Notes: generated from the sequence alone by a model not told the origin. A stretch of DNA of 64,000 bases from Planosporangium mesophilum (GCF_016863255.1 NZ_BOON01000030.1:62001-126000); one strand, 5' to 3'. Counted from the stretch's first letter, positions 9,437 to 21,659 are shown. Numbers and translations: made by a program.

Positions 9437-9564
9437 TGAGGTCCGTGGCGGTTGCCCTGCTCGCTTCGCTCGCGGCCGGCGGTGTGGAGCAGTTGGGTGA
9501 CCGCTTCGGCGTGGCCGTCGCATGCGGCGTACCGCGCGCGGTGCCGGGGTCGGCGTCGGCCGGG

Positions 9565-10707
9565 TCAGTGTCGGTCCACTCCGGGTTCCGGTGCCTTCCC
9601 GGTGGCTTCGACGACCAGGTCGTCGGGGAGCAGCGCGTACAGCAGATCGTCGATGCGGGCGCCGGAGACTCCGGGCAGCCGGGACCGCTGGTACCCCTCC
9701 CGCCGGAAACCGACCGCCTCCAGTACCCGCTGCGACGCGACGTTGGACGGCGCGGTACCGGCGATCAGCCGGACGATCCCGGTGTACTCGAACGCCCACG
9801 CGGCCAGCAGTCGCGCGGCCCGGCTGGCGTAGCCGTGCCCGCGCCAGGCGGGGTCGAGGTTGTACCCGATCATCGCCTGGCCGGTCGGCGGCTCGTTGTA
9901 GTAGAGCCCGATCTCGCCGGCGAAGGCGTCCGTGACGGCGTCGCGGATCGTCAGGTCCACCCGGGCACCGGCGAGCCAGGCAGCCTCCGCCTGGGCGCAG
10001 CGCCGGACGGCCTGGGGCTGGGACATCGGCTCGGGCGGTACCCGCGCGGCGATCACCTCGGGTAGTTGGTGGGTGCGGTGGACGTCGTCGGCGTCGTCGG
10101 CGCCGAGCGGCCGTAGCGTGACCGTGCCGTCGCTGAGCTCGCCGCCTGGCAGGTCGGGCAGGAGCCGGGGTACGGGCCCCGGCGGGTCGTCGACCAGGCG
10201 GCCCCACACGATCAGGTCGTACCGGTCACCGTCGCGGGTCACCCCGCCGCCGCGCTGCACGCCCTCCCGCGCGTACCCGGCCGCGATCGCCACCCGCTGG
10301 CTCGGGCCGTTCGCGACGTCGGTACGGATCTGCAGCCGGGCGTACCCCTGGTTGAAGGCCCAGGAGGAGACCGCGCGGACGGCTTCGGTGGCCGCGCCGC
10401 GGCCGCGCCCCCAGGGCGCCACCCAGTACCCGATCTCCGCGCTCTGGTGACCCACGGGGGTGACCCCGACGCAGCCGAGCAGCCGGCCGGCGGCCGGCTG
10501 CGTGATCGCGAACTCGGCACCACCGGCCGCCCACTTCGCCGGCGCCACCTCCGTGACGAAGGCGCGCGCGTCGGCCTCGGTGTACGGGCTGGGCAGCAGT
10601 GGCAGGAAGCGCTGGCTCACGGGGTCGGCGCAGGCCGCGGCCACGTCGGCGACGTCGTCGACCACCAACTGCCGCAGGGTCACCGAACCCGCCTCGATCA
10701 CGTCCAT
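9565..10707 (-). CDS. Two-domain GNAT acetyltransferase
   Basis: 380 residues containing two complete GNAT folds in tandem (about 1-180 and 195-375). Each begins with a VTLR strand (SVTLRQLVVDDVADVAAA; TVTLRPLGADDADDVHR) and has its own acetyl-CoA loop (YWVAPWGRGRGAATEA; YNLDPAWRGHGYASRAARLL). The RimJ/RimL-like pattern suggests N-acetylation of an amine, but the substrate is unknown. Duplication with divergence may leave one domain structural. ATG 10707 is the start; the open frame continues upstream but loses homology. Convergent with hpf and divergent from secA. Confidence 0.85.
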   Translation of the reverse strand: MDVIEAGSVTLRQLVVDDVADVAAACADPVSQRFLPLLPSPYTEADARAFVTEVAPAKWAAGGAEFAITQPAAGRLLGCVGVTPVGHQSAEIGYWVAPWGRGRGAATEAVRAVSSWAFNQGYARLQIRTDVANGPSQRVAIAAGYAREGVQRGGGVTRDGDRYDLIVWGRLVDDPPGPVPRLLPDLPGGELSDGTVTLRPLGADDADDVHRTHQLPEVIAARVPPEPMSQPQAVRRCAQAEAAWLAGARVDLTIRDAVTDAFAGEIGLYYNEPPTGQAMIGYNLDPAWRGHGYASRAARLLAAWAFEYTGIVRLIAGTAPSNVASQRVLEAVGFRREGYQRSRLPGVSGARIDDLLYALLPDDLVVEATGKAPEPGVDRH

Positions 10708-10890
10708 GGGGCGATTCTGCCGTATTCTCGTGCTGCCGGGCTCATCAAGATCACCATGTCGGGGGCCCGGTACCGGGGAATGCCCGTCCCTGGGGTGACG
10801 TTGCGCTTCCGAGCGGGGGAAAACCCGCTCGTTCGCATGGAAGGGTGCCCCGTGTCGGTACGCGGGCGGCGGTTTTTGTCGCCGGGCGCC

Positions 10891-10896
10891 TACGAT
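10891..10896 (+). promoter_or_regulatory. Candidate secA -10 element
   Basis: TACGAT (10891-10896) matches the actinobacterial TAnnnT -10 consensus. It predicts transcription from about 10903 and a 5' UTR of about 25 bases containing the secA ribosome-binding site GAGGGAG. No good -35 hexamer is visible. Confidence 0.4.
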
Positions 10897-10928
10897 AGGT
10901 CCGCAGGCTGTTGAGGGAGCGCTGACCC

Positions 10929-13805
<2,877 letters not shown>

Positions 13806-13818
13806 CCCGTCGTGGCCT

Positions 13819-13859
13819 GAAGGTGGCCGTCCCGGACTGGTTCCGGGGCGGCCACCTTC
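13819..13859. terminator. Strong hairpin between secA and the Rv3235-like gene
   Basis: GAAGGTGGCCG (13819-13829) pairs perfectly with CGGCCACCTTC (13849-13859), with an inner CCCGGA/TTCCGGG helix. It lies between two converging genes and could end both transcripts. Confidence 0.75.
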
Positions 13860-13865
13860 CTGCGT

Positions 13866-14441
13866 TCACACGACCTCCAGCAGCGTGCACAGCCAGCTTC
13901 CGCCGCGGTACTCGAAGCGCAGCGCCATCGCCCAGGAGGCCTCGCCGGTGCCGAGCACCGCGACCGCCTCGGCGACGCCGGCGCGCTGCTCGCACACCCG
14001 GAGCCGGCGCACCACGATGCGCTCCCGGCCGGGCATCCGCAGCCGTACCGCCCGGCGGGTCAGTTGGGTCATGACGCCGGCGAACCGCTCGGTGGGGATG
14101 AGCGGCCGCAGGTGGGCGGCGGGTCGGAACCCGTTGAGCACCTCGACACAGGCGGCGACGAACCGGCTGACGGCGGCGTGCGCCGGGGGTGGCGTGGCGG
14201 CGCTGCCGTCCTCGGCACCCGGTTCTTTCCGCGCGTCTGTTCCGCTCCGCGCGCCTGCTCCGTCCCGGGCGCCGGTGTCGTCCCGGCTTCCGTGAACGGA
14301 GAGAAACAGCGCGAGTTGTCCCGGGCAGACCGGGTGGTCGTCGGAGCTCCGGTCGTCGTCGGCCGGCGGCTCGAGCGCGGGTGCCCGCCGGATGCGGACG
14401 AGGGGGCGGGGTGGACCGGGCGTGGTCAGGGTGGCGGTCAT
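13866..14441 (-). CDS. Rv3235-family protein
   Basis: 191 residues. The C-terminal half (about 85-191) has AVSRFVAACVEVLNGFRPAAHLRPLI, a Leu/Arg-rich middle with VRRLRVCEQRAGVAEAVAVLG, and a final RFEYRGGSWLCTLLEVV, the conserved pattern of the Rv3235 family found near secA in actinobacteria. The N-terminal half is low-complexity (Asp/Ala/Gly-rich) and probably disordered. The family is unstudied, so no role is assigned. ATG 14441 follows GGAGG. Upstream are three direct CGTTTG repeats in an unusually AT-rich stretch. Confidence 0.8.
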   Translation of the reverse strand: MTATLTTPGPPRPLVRIRRAPALEPPADDDRSSDDHPVCPGQLALFLSVHGSRDDTGARDGAGARSGTDARKEPGAEDGSAATPPPAHAAVSRFVAACVEVLNGFRPAAHLRPLIPTERFAGVMTQLTRRAVRLRMPGRERIVVRRLRVCEQRAGVAEAVAVLGTGEASWAMALRFEYRGGSWLCTLLEVV

Positions 14442-14469
14442 GCAAGCCTCCGCGATCCATATGATCTTG

Positions 14470-14500
14470 CGTTTGCTTACGTTTGCCTTCGAGCGTTTGT
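14470..14500 (-). promoter_or_regulatory. Direct-repeat operator candidate ahead of the Rv3235-like gene
   Basis: CGTTTGC occurs at 14470-14476 and again exactly 10 bases later at 14480-14486, with a third copy CGTTTGT at 14494-14500 (CAAACG on the coding strand). Head-to-tail repeats one helical turn apart suit cooperative binding by small MerR-like or excisionase-like proteins, and such a protein is encoded next door at 14591-14827. The link is inferred. Confidence 0.4.
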
Positions 14501-14544
14501 ATCCAGGCTAGAGTGCGGAGTCAAGAAGGATGCCGGAAAACAGA

Positions 14545-14573
14545 TCTCGGGAGGTCCGGCGGACCTCCCGAGA
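14545..14573 (-). terminator. Terminator downstream of the excisionase-type HTH gene
   Basis: TCTCGGGAGGTCC (14545-14557) and GGACCTCCCGAGA (14561-14573) form a perfect 13-bp stem with a GGC loop, 18 bases beyond the stop of the minus-strand HTH gene. Confidence 0.75.
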
Positions 14574-14590
14574 CCGTGAAAAGCGGCGGA

Positions 14591-14827
14591 TTACTCCTCG
14601 TCCGGCTCCTCGCGCCCGGTCAACGGGTTCTGCCGGACCCAGGCCGCGGTCTCGTCGTACTTGTGCTGGATGTACTCCTCGAGCCTGCTGCGCTCGATCC
14701 GCCACTGGCCGCGGCCGCCGATCTTGATCGCGGGCAGTTCGCCGCTCCGCACCATGTGGTAGACCTGCGACATCGATACGTTGAGCTGCTCAGCGACGTC
14801 GGACATGAGCAGGAACCGCGGCTCCAT
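14591..14827 (-). CDS. Small excisionase-family helix-turn-helix protein
   Basis: 78 residues. [49 protein letters not shown] is a complete MerR-like winged HTH of the excisionase family. The recognition helix is [12 protein letters not shown] and the wing is GGRGQWRI. Such short proteins act as DNA-binding or bending factors, not enzymes. A highly acidic tail follows (EEPDEE). ATG 14827 is the start. A terminator closes it on the minus strand, so the Rv3235-like gene downstream probably has its own promoter. Targets unknown. Confidence 0.88.
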   Translation of the reverse strand: MEPRFLLMSDVAEQLNVSMSQVYHMVRSGELPAIKIGGRGQWRIERSRLEEYIQHKYDETAAWVRQNPLTGREEPDEE

Positions 14828-15082
14828 GCGAGTTGGCTCTCCGTGATCGGCGGGTGGGGCGGGTGGGCCCAGTTTGCCACCGATTGCCTCCGCCGTCCTC
14901 CGTCAGCCTCCCTTCAGGGCACCCTTGGACGCGCCCGGACGACTCGCCGCGGTGGTATCTCGCCGCCCGTGGGGGAAAGAGTTCAGACTTGTGCTGAAAC
15001 ACTTCCGTCCGAGCTGGACGGGGTGTACCAAAGGAGCGGTGCCGCCACCGGCGCCCATCACTGGCCGACTGGAGTGCACGCG

Positions 15083-15586
15083 GTGACCGAGTACGTCCGG
15101 GTATACCTGCCCGCCACACTTCCGGCCCTGGCGGCCCTGAAGGAGCGGGGCGAGCTGGAGCCACCGAGCGAGGCCCACGCCGTCACCCCGACCCTGCGCG
15201 AGTGGTACGCCGAGGGTGACGACGAAGAGCTGGAGTACGTGGCGTTCACGCGCGCCGCGCAGGGCGCCCTCCGACTGCTCCGCGACGACCCGAAGGCGCC
15301 CCGCCGCCGCGTCGTCGTCTCGGTCGACATCCCGACACAGGGCGTACGCCGGCACGGCGACCAGGAGCTGGGCTCCAGCCTGGTCTGGGTGCTCGGCGCG
15401 GTGCCGCTGTCAGCGGTGGCGGCGGTACACGTCGACGGGGCGGACGCGGAGGGCGACGTAGCGGCGGCCGCGGACGTGGTGGTGGAGGCGATCGCCGGCG
15501 ACCCGGACGCCCAGTTCACCGTCGACGGCGCCGAGGACCACGAACTGGAGTGGTACGACCCGAGTGAGCTGGGTCAGCTCGTCTGA
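15083..15586 (+). CDS. DUF6912 family protein
   Basis: 167 residues starting [35 protein letters not shown] and containing [27 protein letters not shown] and [11 protein letters not shown], the pattern of the actinobacterial DUF6912 family. It is soluble, acidic and of unknown function. GTG 15083 is preferred because GGAG sits eight bases upstream. The last 13 bases overlap the 3' end of the convergent membrane-protein gene. Confidence 0.8.
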   Translation: MTEYVRVYLPATLPALAALKERGELEPPSEAHAVTPTLREWYAEGDDEELEYVAFTRAAQGALRLLRDDPKAPRRRVVVSVDIPTQGVRRHGDQELGSSLVWVLGAVPLSAVAAVHVDGADAEGDVAAAADVVVEAIAGDPDAQFTVDGAEDHELEWYDPSELGQLV

Positions 15587-16587
15587 TCCCGGTCCGCCGG
15601 CGTCCCCGGCCCGGCCTCCGGTGCCTCTGACCCGCCCCGCCCCGCCTCCGGCTCGGCCGGCGGTGCCTCGGTCGGTGGTGCTGCCTCGGCCGGCGCCGCC
15701 TCCGGTTGCAGGGTCCGGCCGAACGCGATCATCGCCGTGATCGCCCCGGCGAACATGACCACCATCGCGGTGTTGAGGCCCACGTTGCTCGACCAGTGCA
15801 GCGCGGCCTGGTCCGCCTCGCTGGACGCCGCGGCCAGCGAGCGCAGCCGCGCCCCGGTGGCCGCGGCGTCCAGGCCGGCGAGCAGGAGCAGCAGGCCGGG
15901 CCCGGCACCTGCGACGAGGTACGCCGGCCAGCGCAGCCCCTCGCCGCGCGGGCGCAGGTACCGGTACGCGACGAACCCGGCGACGACACCGCCGACGACC
16001 GCCACGAGCAGCCCCAGCCAGTGAACGGCGTTGACCTGGGAGGCCAGGTCCTGGCCGCCGCCGAACAGGCGCAGCAGCCGGTTGTAGTTTCCGCTGATCA
16101 GCACGCTGAGGAGCAGCCAGGCCAGGGTGCCGGCCACCGCCGCTCCCGCGACGGGCGGCCGGAGCGCCGCGCTGACCGCTCCGCCCAGCAGGCCCGCGGC
16201 TGCGACCCCGGCGGCGAGTACGAACAGCGACGAGGTCGTGCCGTACCCGGCGAGGATCAGCGCGGCCACCACGAGTCCGACAAGGAGGCCACCGCCGAGG
16301 GCGGCGGCGACGCGGGGTACCCGCGCACCGAGCGGCCGGGCGGCGGCGAGCCCGACGGCGGCCCCGGCGACCAGGCTGGCGGTGACGACCACGGGCAGCG
16401 TGAGGGCCGCCTGGATGATCGCCTGCACCCCGGTCGAGCCGGAGAGGGTGGCGTTCGCCGACCACAGGGTGACGGCCAGCCAGGCCACCGCCAGCACGGT
16501 GAGGACGCCGGTCGCCCAGCCGCGCCCGGTGCCCTCGGCCTCGGTCTCGGCGACGTCGGTGGAGACGGGACTGTGGGCGTCGGTCAT
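15574..16587 (-). CDS. Polytopic membrane protein of unknown function
   Basis: 337 residues with roughly eight hydrophobic segments, starting [20 protein letters not shown] and rich in Ala/Gly/Leu/Val. The C-terminal ~50 residues are a Pro/Ala/Glu-rich cytoplasmic tail. I recognise no transporter motif or catalytic residues. ATG 16587 has GGAAGAGCTG just upstream. It overlaps the DUF6912 gene tail to tail and diverges from pruA. Confidence 0.7.
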   Translation of the reverse strand: MTDAHSPVSTDVAETEAEGTGRGWATGVLTVLAVAWLAVTLWSANATLSGSTGVQAIIQAALTLPVVVTASLVAGAAVGLAAARPLGARVPRVAAALGGGLLVGLVVAALILAGYGTTSSLFVLAAGVAAAGLLGGAVSAALRPPVAGAAVAGTLAWLLLSVLISGNYNRLLRLFGGGQDLASQVNAVHWLGLLVAVVGGVVAGFVAYRYLRPRGEGLRWPAYLVAGAGPGLLLLLAGLDAAATGARLRSLAAASSEADQAALHWSSNVGLNTAMVVMFAGAITAMIAFGRTLQPEAAPAEAAPPTEAPPAEPEAGRGGSEAPEAGPGTPADRDQTS

Positions 16588-16769
16588 CAGCTCTTCCTCA
16601 CGGTCGGCCACCGGCAAGGGTACGCGGCCCGCTCGGCGCCGCTTCGCCCAGCGCCGCCATGATCGTCGTCGCGGCGATCTTGAGGGTGTTCGGGGCCCCG
16701 CACCGAGGCGTGCAAGGATGGGACCGGACCTCGCCAACGGCGCCGAGATCGATGTAGGAGCGTGCCCCC

Positions 16770-18401
16770 GTGGATGCTGTCTTCGCTGTCCCCGAACCGC
16801 GCAACGAACCCGTACGCGGCTATGCGCCGGGCACCCCCGAGCGCGACAGCCTGCAGCGCAGGCTCGACCAGCTCGCCGCCGACCGGCTCGACCTCACCAT
16901 GACCATCGGCGGCCGGCAGCGCCCCGGCGGCGGCGAAGCGATCGACGTGGTCCAGCCGCACCGCCACGCGCACGTCCTGGGCGTCACGCACAACGCGACC
17001 AGCCAGGACGCCGCGGACGCCGTGGCCGCAGCTAAGCGCGCGGCGCCGATGTGGCGTGACTTGCCGTACACCGAGCGCGCGGCGGTCTTCCTGCGCGCCG
17101 CCGACCTGCTCTCCGGCCCGTGGCGGGACACCCTGAACGCGGCCACGATGCTGGGCCAGTCGAAGACGCCGATCCAGGCCGAGATCGACTCCGCCTGCGA
17201 GTTCATCGACTTCCTGCGGTACAACGTCCACTTCGGATCCAAGATCCTCGCCGAGCAGCCGCTGTCGTCGCCGGGCGTGTGGAACCGGATGGACCACCGC
17301 CCGCTCGAGGGCTTCGTCTACGCGATCACGCCGTTCAACTTCACCGCGATCGCCGGCAACCTGCCGACCGCGCCCGCGCTGATGGGCAACACCGTGGTGT
17401 GGAAGCCGGCCCCGACGCAGCAGTTCGCCGCGCACTTCACGATGCGCCTGCTGGAGGCCGCCGGGCTGCCTCCCGGTGTGATCAACATGGTCACCGGCGA
17501 CGGGATCGCCGTCTCCGACGTGTTGCTGGCCGACCCCGAGCTCGCCGGCATCCACTTCACCGGCTCCACGAACGTCTTCCAGTACCTGACCAGGACGGTC
17601 GGGGAGAACATCGCGCGCTACCGCGGGTACCCCCGGCTGGTCGGCGAGACCGGCGGCAAGGACTTCGTGATCGCGCACTCCTCGGCGGAGCCGGCCGGGC
17701 TGGCCACCGCGCTGATCCGGGGCGCCTTCGAGTACCAGGGCCAGAAGTGCTCGGCGGCGTCCCGGGCGTACGTCCCGGCGTCGCTGTGGAACGGCGGCCT
17801 GCGCGACCGGCTCGCGGCCACCGCCGAGTCGCTGGCGTACGGCGACGTCACCGACTTCAGCAACTTCGGCGGCGCCGTGATCGACAAGCGCTCGTTCGAC
17901 CGCAACGCGGCGGCGCTGGACCGGATCAAGAACAACGACGCGTGTACGGTCATCGCCGGCGGTACCGCCGACGACTCGGTCGGCTACTTCGTACGCCCCA
18001 CGATCGTGGAGTGCACCGACCCGACGTACGAGGTCTTCACCACCGAGTACTTCGGACCGATCCTCGGCGTCCACGTGTACGACGACGGCGACTTCGACGA
18101 CGTGCTGCGGCAGGCCGAGTCGGTGGCGCCGTACGCGCTGACCGGCTCGATCTTCGCCACCGACCGGCAGGTGGTCGACTCGGCCGCCAAGGCGCTGCGC
18201 TACGCCGCCGGCAACTTCTACATCAACGACAAGCCGACCGGCGCCGTGGTCGGGCAGCAGCCCTTCGGCGGCGCCCGCGCCAGCGGTACCAACGACAAGG
18301 CCGGCTCGTGGCACAACCTGCTGCGCTGGGTCTCCCCGCGCACGATCAAGGAGACGTTCGCGCCGCCGACCGACCACACGTACCCGCACATGGGCGCATG
18401 A
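16770..18401 (+). CDS. pruA: L-glutamate gamma-semialdehyde dehydrogenase (delta-1-pyrroline-5-carboxylate dehydrogenase)
   Basis: 543-residue NAD-dependent aldehyde dehydrogenase performing the second step of proline breakdown, glutamate semialdehyde to glutamate. ITPFNFTAIAGNLPTAPALMGN is the PruA-type cofactor loop. FTGST, VGETGGKDF (general-base Glu near 292) and GQKCSAASRAYV (catalytic Cys near 327) follow, then QPFGGARASGTNDKAG. Length fits the monofunctional enzyme; there is no proline dehydrogenase domain and no putA-like gene beside it. GTG start at 16770. Its ATGA overlaps kynA, so the two amino-acid catabolic genes are co-translated. Confidence 0.96.
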   Translation: MDAVFAVPEPRNEPVRGYAPGTPERDSLQRRLDQLAADRLDLTMTIGGRQRPGGGEAIDVVQPHRHAHVLGVTHNATSQDAADAVAAAKRAAPMWRDLPYTERAAVFLRAADLLSGPWRDTLNAATMLGQSKTPIQAEIDSACEFIDFLRYNVHFGSKILAEQPLSSPGVWNRMDHRPLEGFVYAITPFNFTAIAGNLPTAPALMGNTVVWKPAPTQQFAAHFTMRLLEAAGLPPGVINMVTGDGIAVSDVLLADPELAGIHFTGSTNVFQYLTRTVGENIARYRGYPRLVGETGGKDFVIAHSSAEPAGLATALIRGAFEYQGQKCSAASRAYVPASLWNGGLRDRLAATAESLAYGDVTDFSNFGGAVIDKRSFDRNAAALDRIKNNDACTVIAGGTADDSVGYFVRPTIVECTDPTYEVFTTEYFGPILGVHVYDDGDFDDVLRQAESVAPYALTGSIFATDRQVVDSAAKALRYAAGNFYINDKPTGAVVGQQPFGGARASGTNDKAGSWHNLLRWVSPRTIKETFAPPTDHTYPHMGA

Positions 18402-19213
18402 GCGAGCGGACAGCGGGCTCAGCAGGCGTGACCGAGCCCAACTTCGGGGAGCAGGGCGGCCGGCTGACGTACGGCACCTACCTTCGGGTCGCGGACCTGC
18501 TGGAGCAGCAGGTGCCCGAGTCCGACCCGGCCGCCCACGACGAACTGCTGTTCATCACCATCCACCAGGCGTACGAGCTGTGGTTCAAGCTGCTGCTGTG
18601 GGAGCTGACCGACGCCCGCAACCGGATGCTGGCGGGGGAGAGCTACCTTCCCCGGGTACGCCTGGAGCGTTGCCGCTCCGTCGAACGGGTGCTCATCGGC
18701 CAGGTCGACGTGATCGACACGATGACGCCGCAGGACTTCCTGGTGTTCCGTAACAAGCTGGCGCCGGCGTCGGGCTTCCAGTCCAGCCAGTTCCGGGAGA
18801 TCGAGTTCCTGTCCGGGCTGAAGGACCCGTCCTACCTGAGCCGCTTCCGGGGCCTGAGCGACGCCGAACGCACCAACCTGCAGCGGCGGCTGGACGAGCC
18901 GAGCCTGTGGGACGGGTTCCTCACGGTACTGGCGAAGGCCGGCTTCGCCGTCGGCACCGCCGAGGAGCGCTTCGACGCGTACCGCCGGATCGCCGGCGAT
19001 CGGGAGCGTTACGGCCAGCTGTGGGACCTCGCGGAGGCGCTGGTCGACCACGACCAGTCGTGGTCGCTGTGGCGGGCCCGGCACGTCCTGATGGCGGAGC
19101 GGCAGATCGGGACCAAGCCGGGTACCGGCGGCAGCGTCGGGGGAGCGTACCTGCGCTCCCGGGTCGAGCTGCGCTTCTACCCGGAGCTGTGGGAGCTGCG
19201 CGGCCGGCTCTGA
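18398..19213 (+). CDS. kynA: Tryptophan 2,3-dioxygenase
   Basis: 271-residue heme dioxygenase opening the indole ring of tryptophan to N-formylkynurenine. LTYGTYLRVADLLEQQ, FITIHQAYELWFKLLLWEL (substrate-site His) and HVLMAERQIGTKPGTGGS (proximal heme His plus the substrate-binding loop) are all intact. ATG 18398 overlaps the pruA stop. No kynurenine formamidase or kynureninase gene adjoins it. The last 37 bases overlap the convergent kinase gene. Confidence 0.96.
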   Translation: MSERTAGSAGVTEPNFGEQGGRLTYGTYLRVADLLEQQVPESDPAAHDELLFITIHQAYELWFKLLLWELTDARNRMLAGESYLPRVRLERCRSVERVLIGQVDVIDTMTPQDFLVFRNKLAPASGFQSSQFREIEFLSGLKDPSYLSRFRGLSDAERTNLQRRLDEPSLWDGFLTVLAKAGFAVGTAEERFDAYRRIAGDRERYGQLWDLAEALVDHDQSWSLWRARHVLMAERQIGTKPGTGGSVGGAYLRSRVELRFYPELWELRGRL

Positions 19214-20205
19214 CGCGTCTCGGGAGCCCGGCGCAGCGCCTCCCGAAGCACCTGCTCCGCGTCCGGCCCGGCACCCACCGCGTCCAGCGCCAGCAGCGCG
19301 GCCCCCACCACCGGGGGGTCGGTCACGACGGTCACCTCGGCCATCGGTGCCTGCGCGCGGAGCCCGGCGAGCACCGGTTCGTGCAGGTGCGGGTGGCGGG
19401 CGCGCAGCACCCCGCCGCCCAGGACGACCGCGTGCGGCGCGTACCGGAGACCGAGCCGGTCGGCGGCGACCCGGTGCAGGGCGAGCACCTCGTCGACCTG
19501 CCGGCCGACGATCTCGGCGGCGACCGCGTCGCCGGCGGCCGCGACGGCGAACAGGACCGGGCTCAACTCGCCGATCCGGCTCAGCGGCACCTCGCCGACG
19601 TGCAGCCCCTCGCTGACGCTCTCCACGCGGGCCCGTCCGAAGTGTCCGGCCACCGCCGCCGACAGCGCGGTGGGCCGGCCGCGGCCGTCCTCGCCGCGCG
19701 CCGCGTACCAGAGCGCCAGCTCAGCGAGGTGCTGACCACCGCCCCAGTCGCCGGAGATCTCCCCGAGGGACAGGAACCTGGCCGTACGCCCGTCGGCGGT
19801 ACGCCCGACGCAGTTGATGCCGGCGCCGCACACCACCGCGACGGCGTCCGGATCGGAGGTACCGGCCCGCAGCAGCGCGAACGTGTCGTTGTCGACCACG
19901 GCAGCGTCCGCCCAGCCCGCCGAGGTCACCGCGGCGTGCAGCCGCTCCACCTCCGCCGGCAGGTCGGCGCCGGCGAGGTACACCGAGATCTGCTCGATCC
20001 GGGTGTCGGCCGCGACGCCGGCCGCCGACCGGGCATCGGTGATCAGCTTGTCGAGCAGGTGCAGGCAGCCGGGTACGCCGAGGCTGTGCGGCGACGAGCC
20101 GGGGCCGCGTACGAACGCGAGCACCTCGCCGGCGGCGGTGCCGAGGACCACGTCGGTCTTGGAGTTGCCGCCGTCGACGGCGAGAAAGAGGCTCACCGTG
20201 CCCAT
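19177..20205 (-). CDS. BadF/BadG-type sugar kinase, probably N-acetylglucosamine kinase
   Basis: 342-residue ASKHA-fold kinase. The phosphate-1 loop is FLAVDGGNSKTDVVLG; VVCGAGINCVG is the phosphate-2 region; GEISGDWGGG and VVLGGGVLRARHP complete the ATP site. This is the BadF/BadG/BcrA/BcrD family, which includes N-acetylglucosamine and glucosamine kinases. Placement directly after a GH4 phospho-glycosidase suggests it phosphorylates the imported or released sugar; exact substrate inferred. GTG start at 20205 overlaps the GH4 3' end by 13 bases. Confidence 0.85.
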   Translation of the reverse strand: MGTVSLFLAVDGGNSKTDVVLGTAAGEVLAFVRGPGSSPHSLGVPGCLHLLDKLITDARSAAGVAADTRIEQISVYLAGADLPAEVERLHAAVTSAGWADAAVVDNDTFALLRAGTSDPDAVAVVCGAGINCVGRTADGRTARFLSLGEISGDWGGGQHLAELALWYAARGEDGRGRPTALSAAVAGHFGRARVESVSEGLHVGEVPLSRIGELSPVLFAVAAAGDAVAAEIVGRQVDEVLALHRVAADRLGLRYAPHAVVLGGGVLRARHPHLHEPVLAGLRAQAPMAEVTVVTDPPVVGAALLALDAVGAGPDAEQVLREALRRAPETRQSRPRSSHSSG

Positions 20206-21458
20206 TCCAGGTGCTCGGCGTTCGCCGCCAGCAGCCGGTTGGTCAGCGCCTCGGCGTACTCGTGCTGGCCCACCAGCGGGTGCGCCAGCAGTGCCCGGTA
20301 CACCCGCTGCCGCCCGCCCCGCAGCGCGGCGTCGACGGCGAGCTGCTCGTACCCGGAGACCGCGGCGACCAGCCCGGCCAGGTCCGGCGGCAGCGGCGCG
20401 ACAGGCAGCGCGGCCGGCCCGTCGGCGCCGACCCGGGCGGAGACCTCGATGACCGACTCGTCGGGCAGGAACGGCAGCGTGCCGTCGTTGCGCAGGTTCA
20501 CCGAGTGGACGCCGTCGGGGTCGAGGCCGTGGAGCGCGGCGATCAGGCCGACGGCGGCCTCCGAGTAGAACGCCCCGCCCCGCTGGCCCAGCAGCTCGGG
20601 CTTGGTCGTACGCGCCGGATCCCGATACATCGAGAGCAGCTCCGCCTCGATCTCGGCGACGCGCTGGCCGCGGGTGGCCGAGCCGCGCTCGGAGCGGACG
20701 ACCTCATCGTGGCAGTAGAAGTAGCGCAGGTAGTACGAGGGGACACAGCCCAGGTTCTCCACCACGGCGCGCGGCAGACGCACCTCGGCCGCCACCTCGT
20801 CCAGGTGGTCGGCCAGCAGGGACGGCAACCGGTCGACACCGTCGACATAGGCCGCCCGCTCCCAGGTGAGGTGGTTGAGCCCGACGTGGTCGAGGACGAC
20901 GGCGTCCGGTGGGACGCCGAGGAGCCGCGCGAACGTCCGCTGGAACCCGATCGCGACGTTGCACAGCCCGACGGCGCGGTGCCCGGCGTCGAGCAGGGCG
21001 CGGGTCACGATGCCGACCGGGTTGGTGAAGTCGACGATCCACGCGCCCGGCTTGGCGCGCTTGGCCGCCCGCGAGGCCAGGTCGAGGACGACCGGTACGG
21101 TCCGCAGCGCCTTCGCCAGGCCACCTGCGCCGGTGGTCTCCTGGCCGAGGCAGCCGCACTCGAGCGGGAACGTCTCGTCGCTGATGCGGGCCGTCTGGCC
21201 GCCGATGCGCAGCTGGATGATGACGGCGTCGGCGCCGTCCAGCCCGGCGTCCGGATCGCTGGTCCAGGTGACCCGGCCGGGGTGGCCGTAGTGGCCGAAG
21301 ATCCGCCGGGAGAACCCGCCGACGACCGAGAGCCGCTCGGCGTCCGGGTCGACCAGTACCAGCTCGTCGACGCGCAAGCCGCAGTCACGCAGCCGGGCGA
21401 ACCCGTCGACCAGCTCCGGGGTGTACGTCGAGCCGCCCCCGACGACAGCGATCTTCAT
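20193..21458 (-). CDS. Family GH4 6-phospho-beta-glucosidase-like enzyme
   Basis: 421-residue GH4 glycosidase, the family that needs NAD+ and a divalent metal and works by redox-elimination on 6-phospho-glycosides. KIAVVGGGSTYTPELV is the NAD-binding loop. DFTNPVGIVT, LCNVAIG (metal-ligand Cys; relatives usually read CNVPIG) and VGLNHLTW (metal-ligand His) are in place. ATG 21458 lies five bases after the stop of a truncated permease reading frame, and its ribosome-binding sequence lies inside that remnant. Confidence 0.92.
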   Translation of the reverse strand: MKIAVVGGGSTYTPELVDGFARLRDCGLRVDELVLVDPDAERLSVVGGFSRRIFGHYGHPGRVTWTSDPDAGLDGADAVIIQLRIGGQTARISDETFPLECGCLGQETTGAGGLAKALRTVPVVLDLASRAAKRAKPGAWIVDFTNPVGIVTRALLDAGHRAVGLCNVAIGFQRTFARLLGVPPDAVVLDHVGLNHLTWERAAYVDGVDRLPSLLADHLDEVAAEVRLPRAVVENLGCVPSYYLRYFYCHDEVVRSERGSATRGQRVAEIEAELLSMYRDPARTTKPELLGQRGGAFYSEAAVGLIAALHGLDPDGVHSVNLRNDGTLPFLPDESVIEVSARVGADGPAALPVAPLPPDLAGLVAAVSGYEQLAVDAALRGGRQRVYRALLAHPLVGQHEYAEALTNRLLAANAEHLEWAR

Positions 21459-21463
21459 TCGAT

Positions 21464-21619
21464 CTAGCCTTTCACTCCGGTCAGCGTGACACCTTGGACG
21501 AACGCGCGCTGCGCGAAGAAGAAGACGACGATGATCGGGGCCATCGTGAGGACGGTGGCCGCCGTCACCAGGTTCCAGTCCACGTGGTGGACCGTGTGGA
21601 ACGAGGCCAGCCCCAGCGA
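21464..21619 (-). pseudogene. C-terminal remnant of a sugar ABC transporter permease (MalG type)
   Basis: Only the last ~51 residues survive: SLGLASF, then DWNLVTAATVLTMAPIIVVF, then FAQRAFVQGVTLTGVKG and a TAG stop. This is the standard C-terminus of MalG-type carbohydrate ABC permeases. Upstream the frame runs into unrelated sequence just before the ROK regulator's stop at 21660. No start, no EAA loop, and no partner permease or binding protein are present. An internal deletion joining the regulator to the permease tail is the simplest explanation. Confidence 0.85.
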
Positions 21620-21659
21620 CTCCTCTCGGGAGCGACGGATCGTGGGGGGTGGGATGGCG

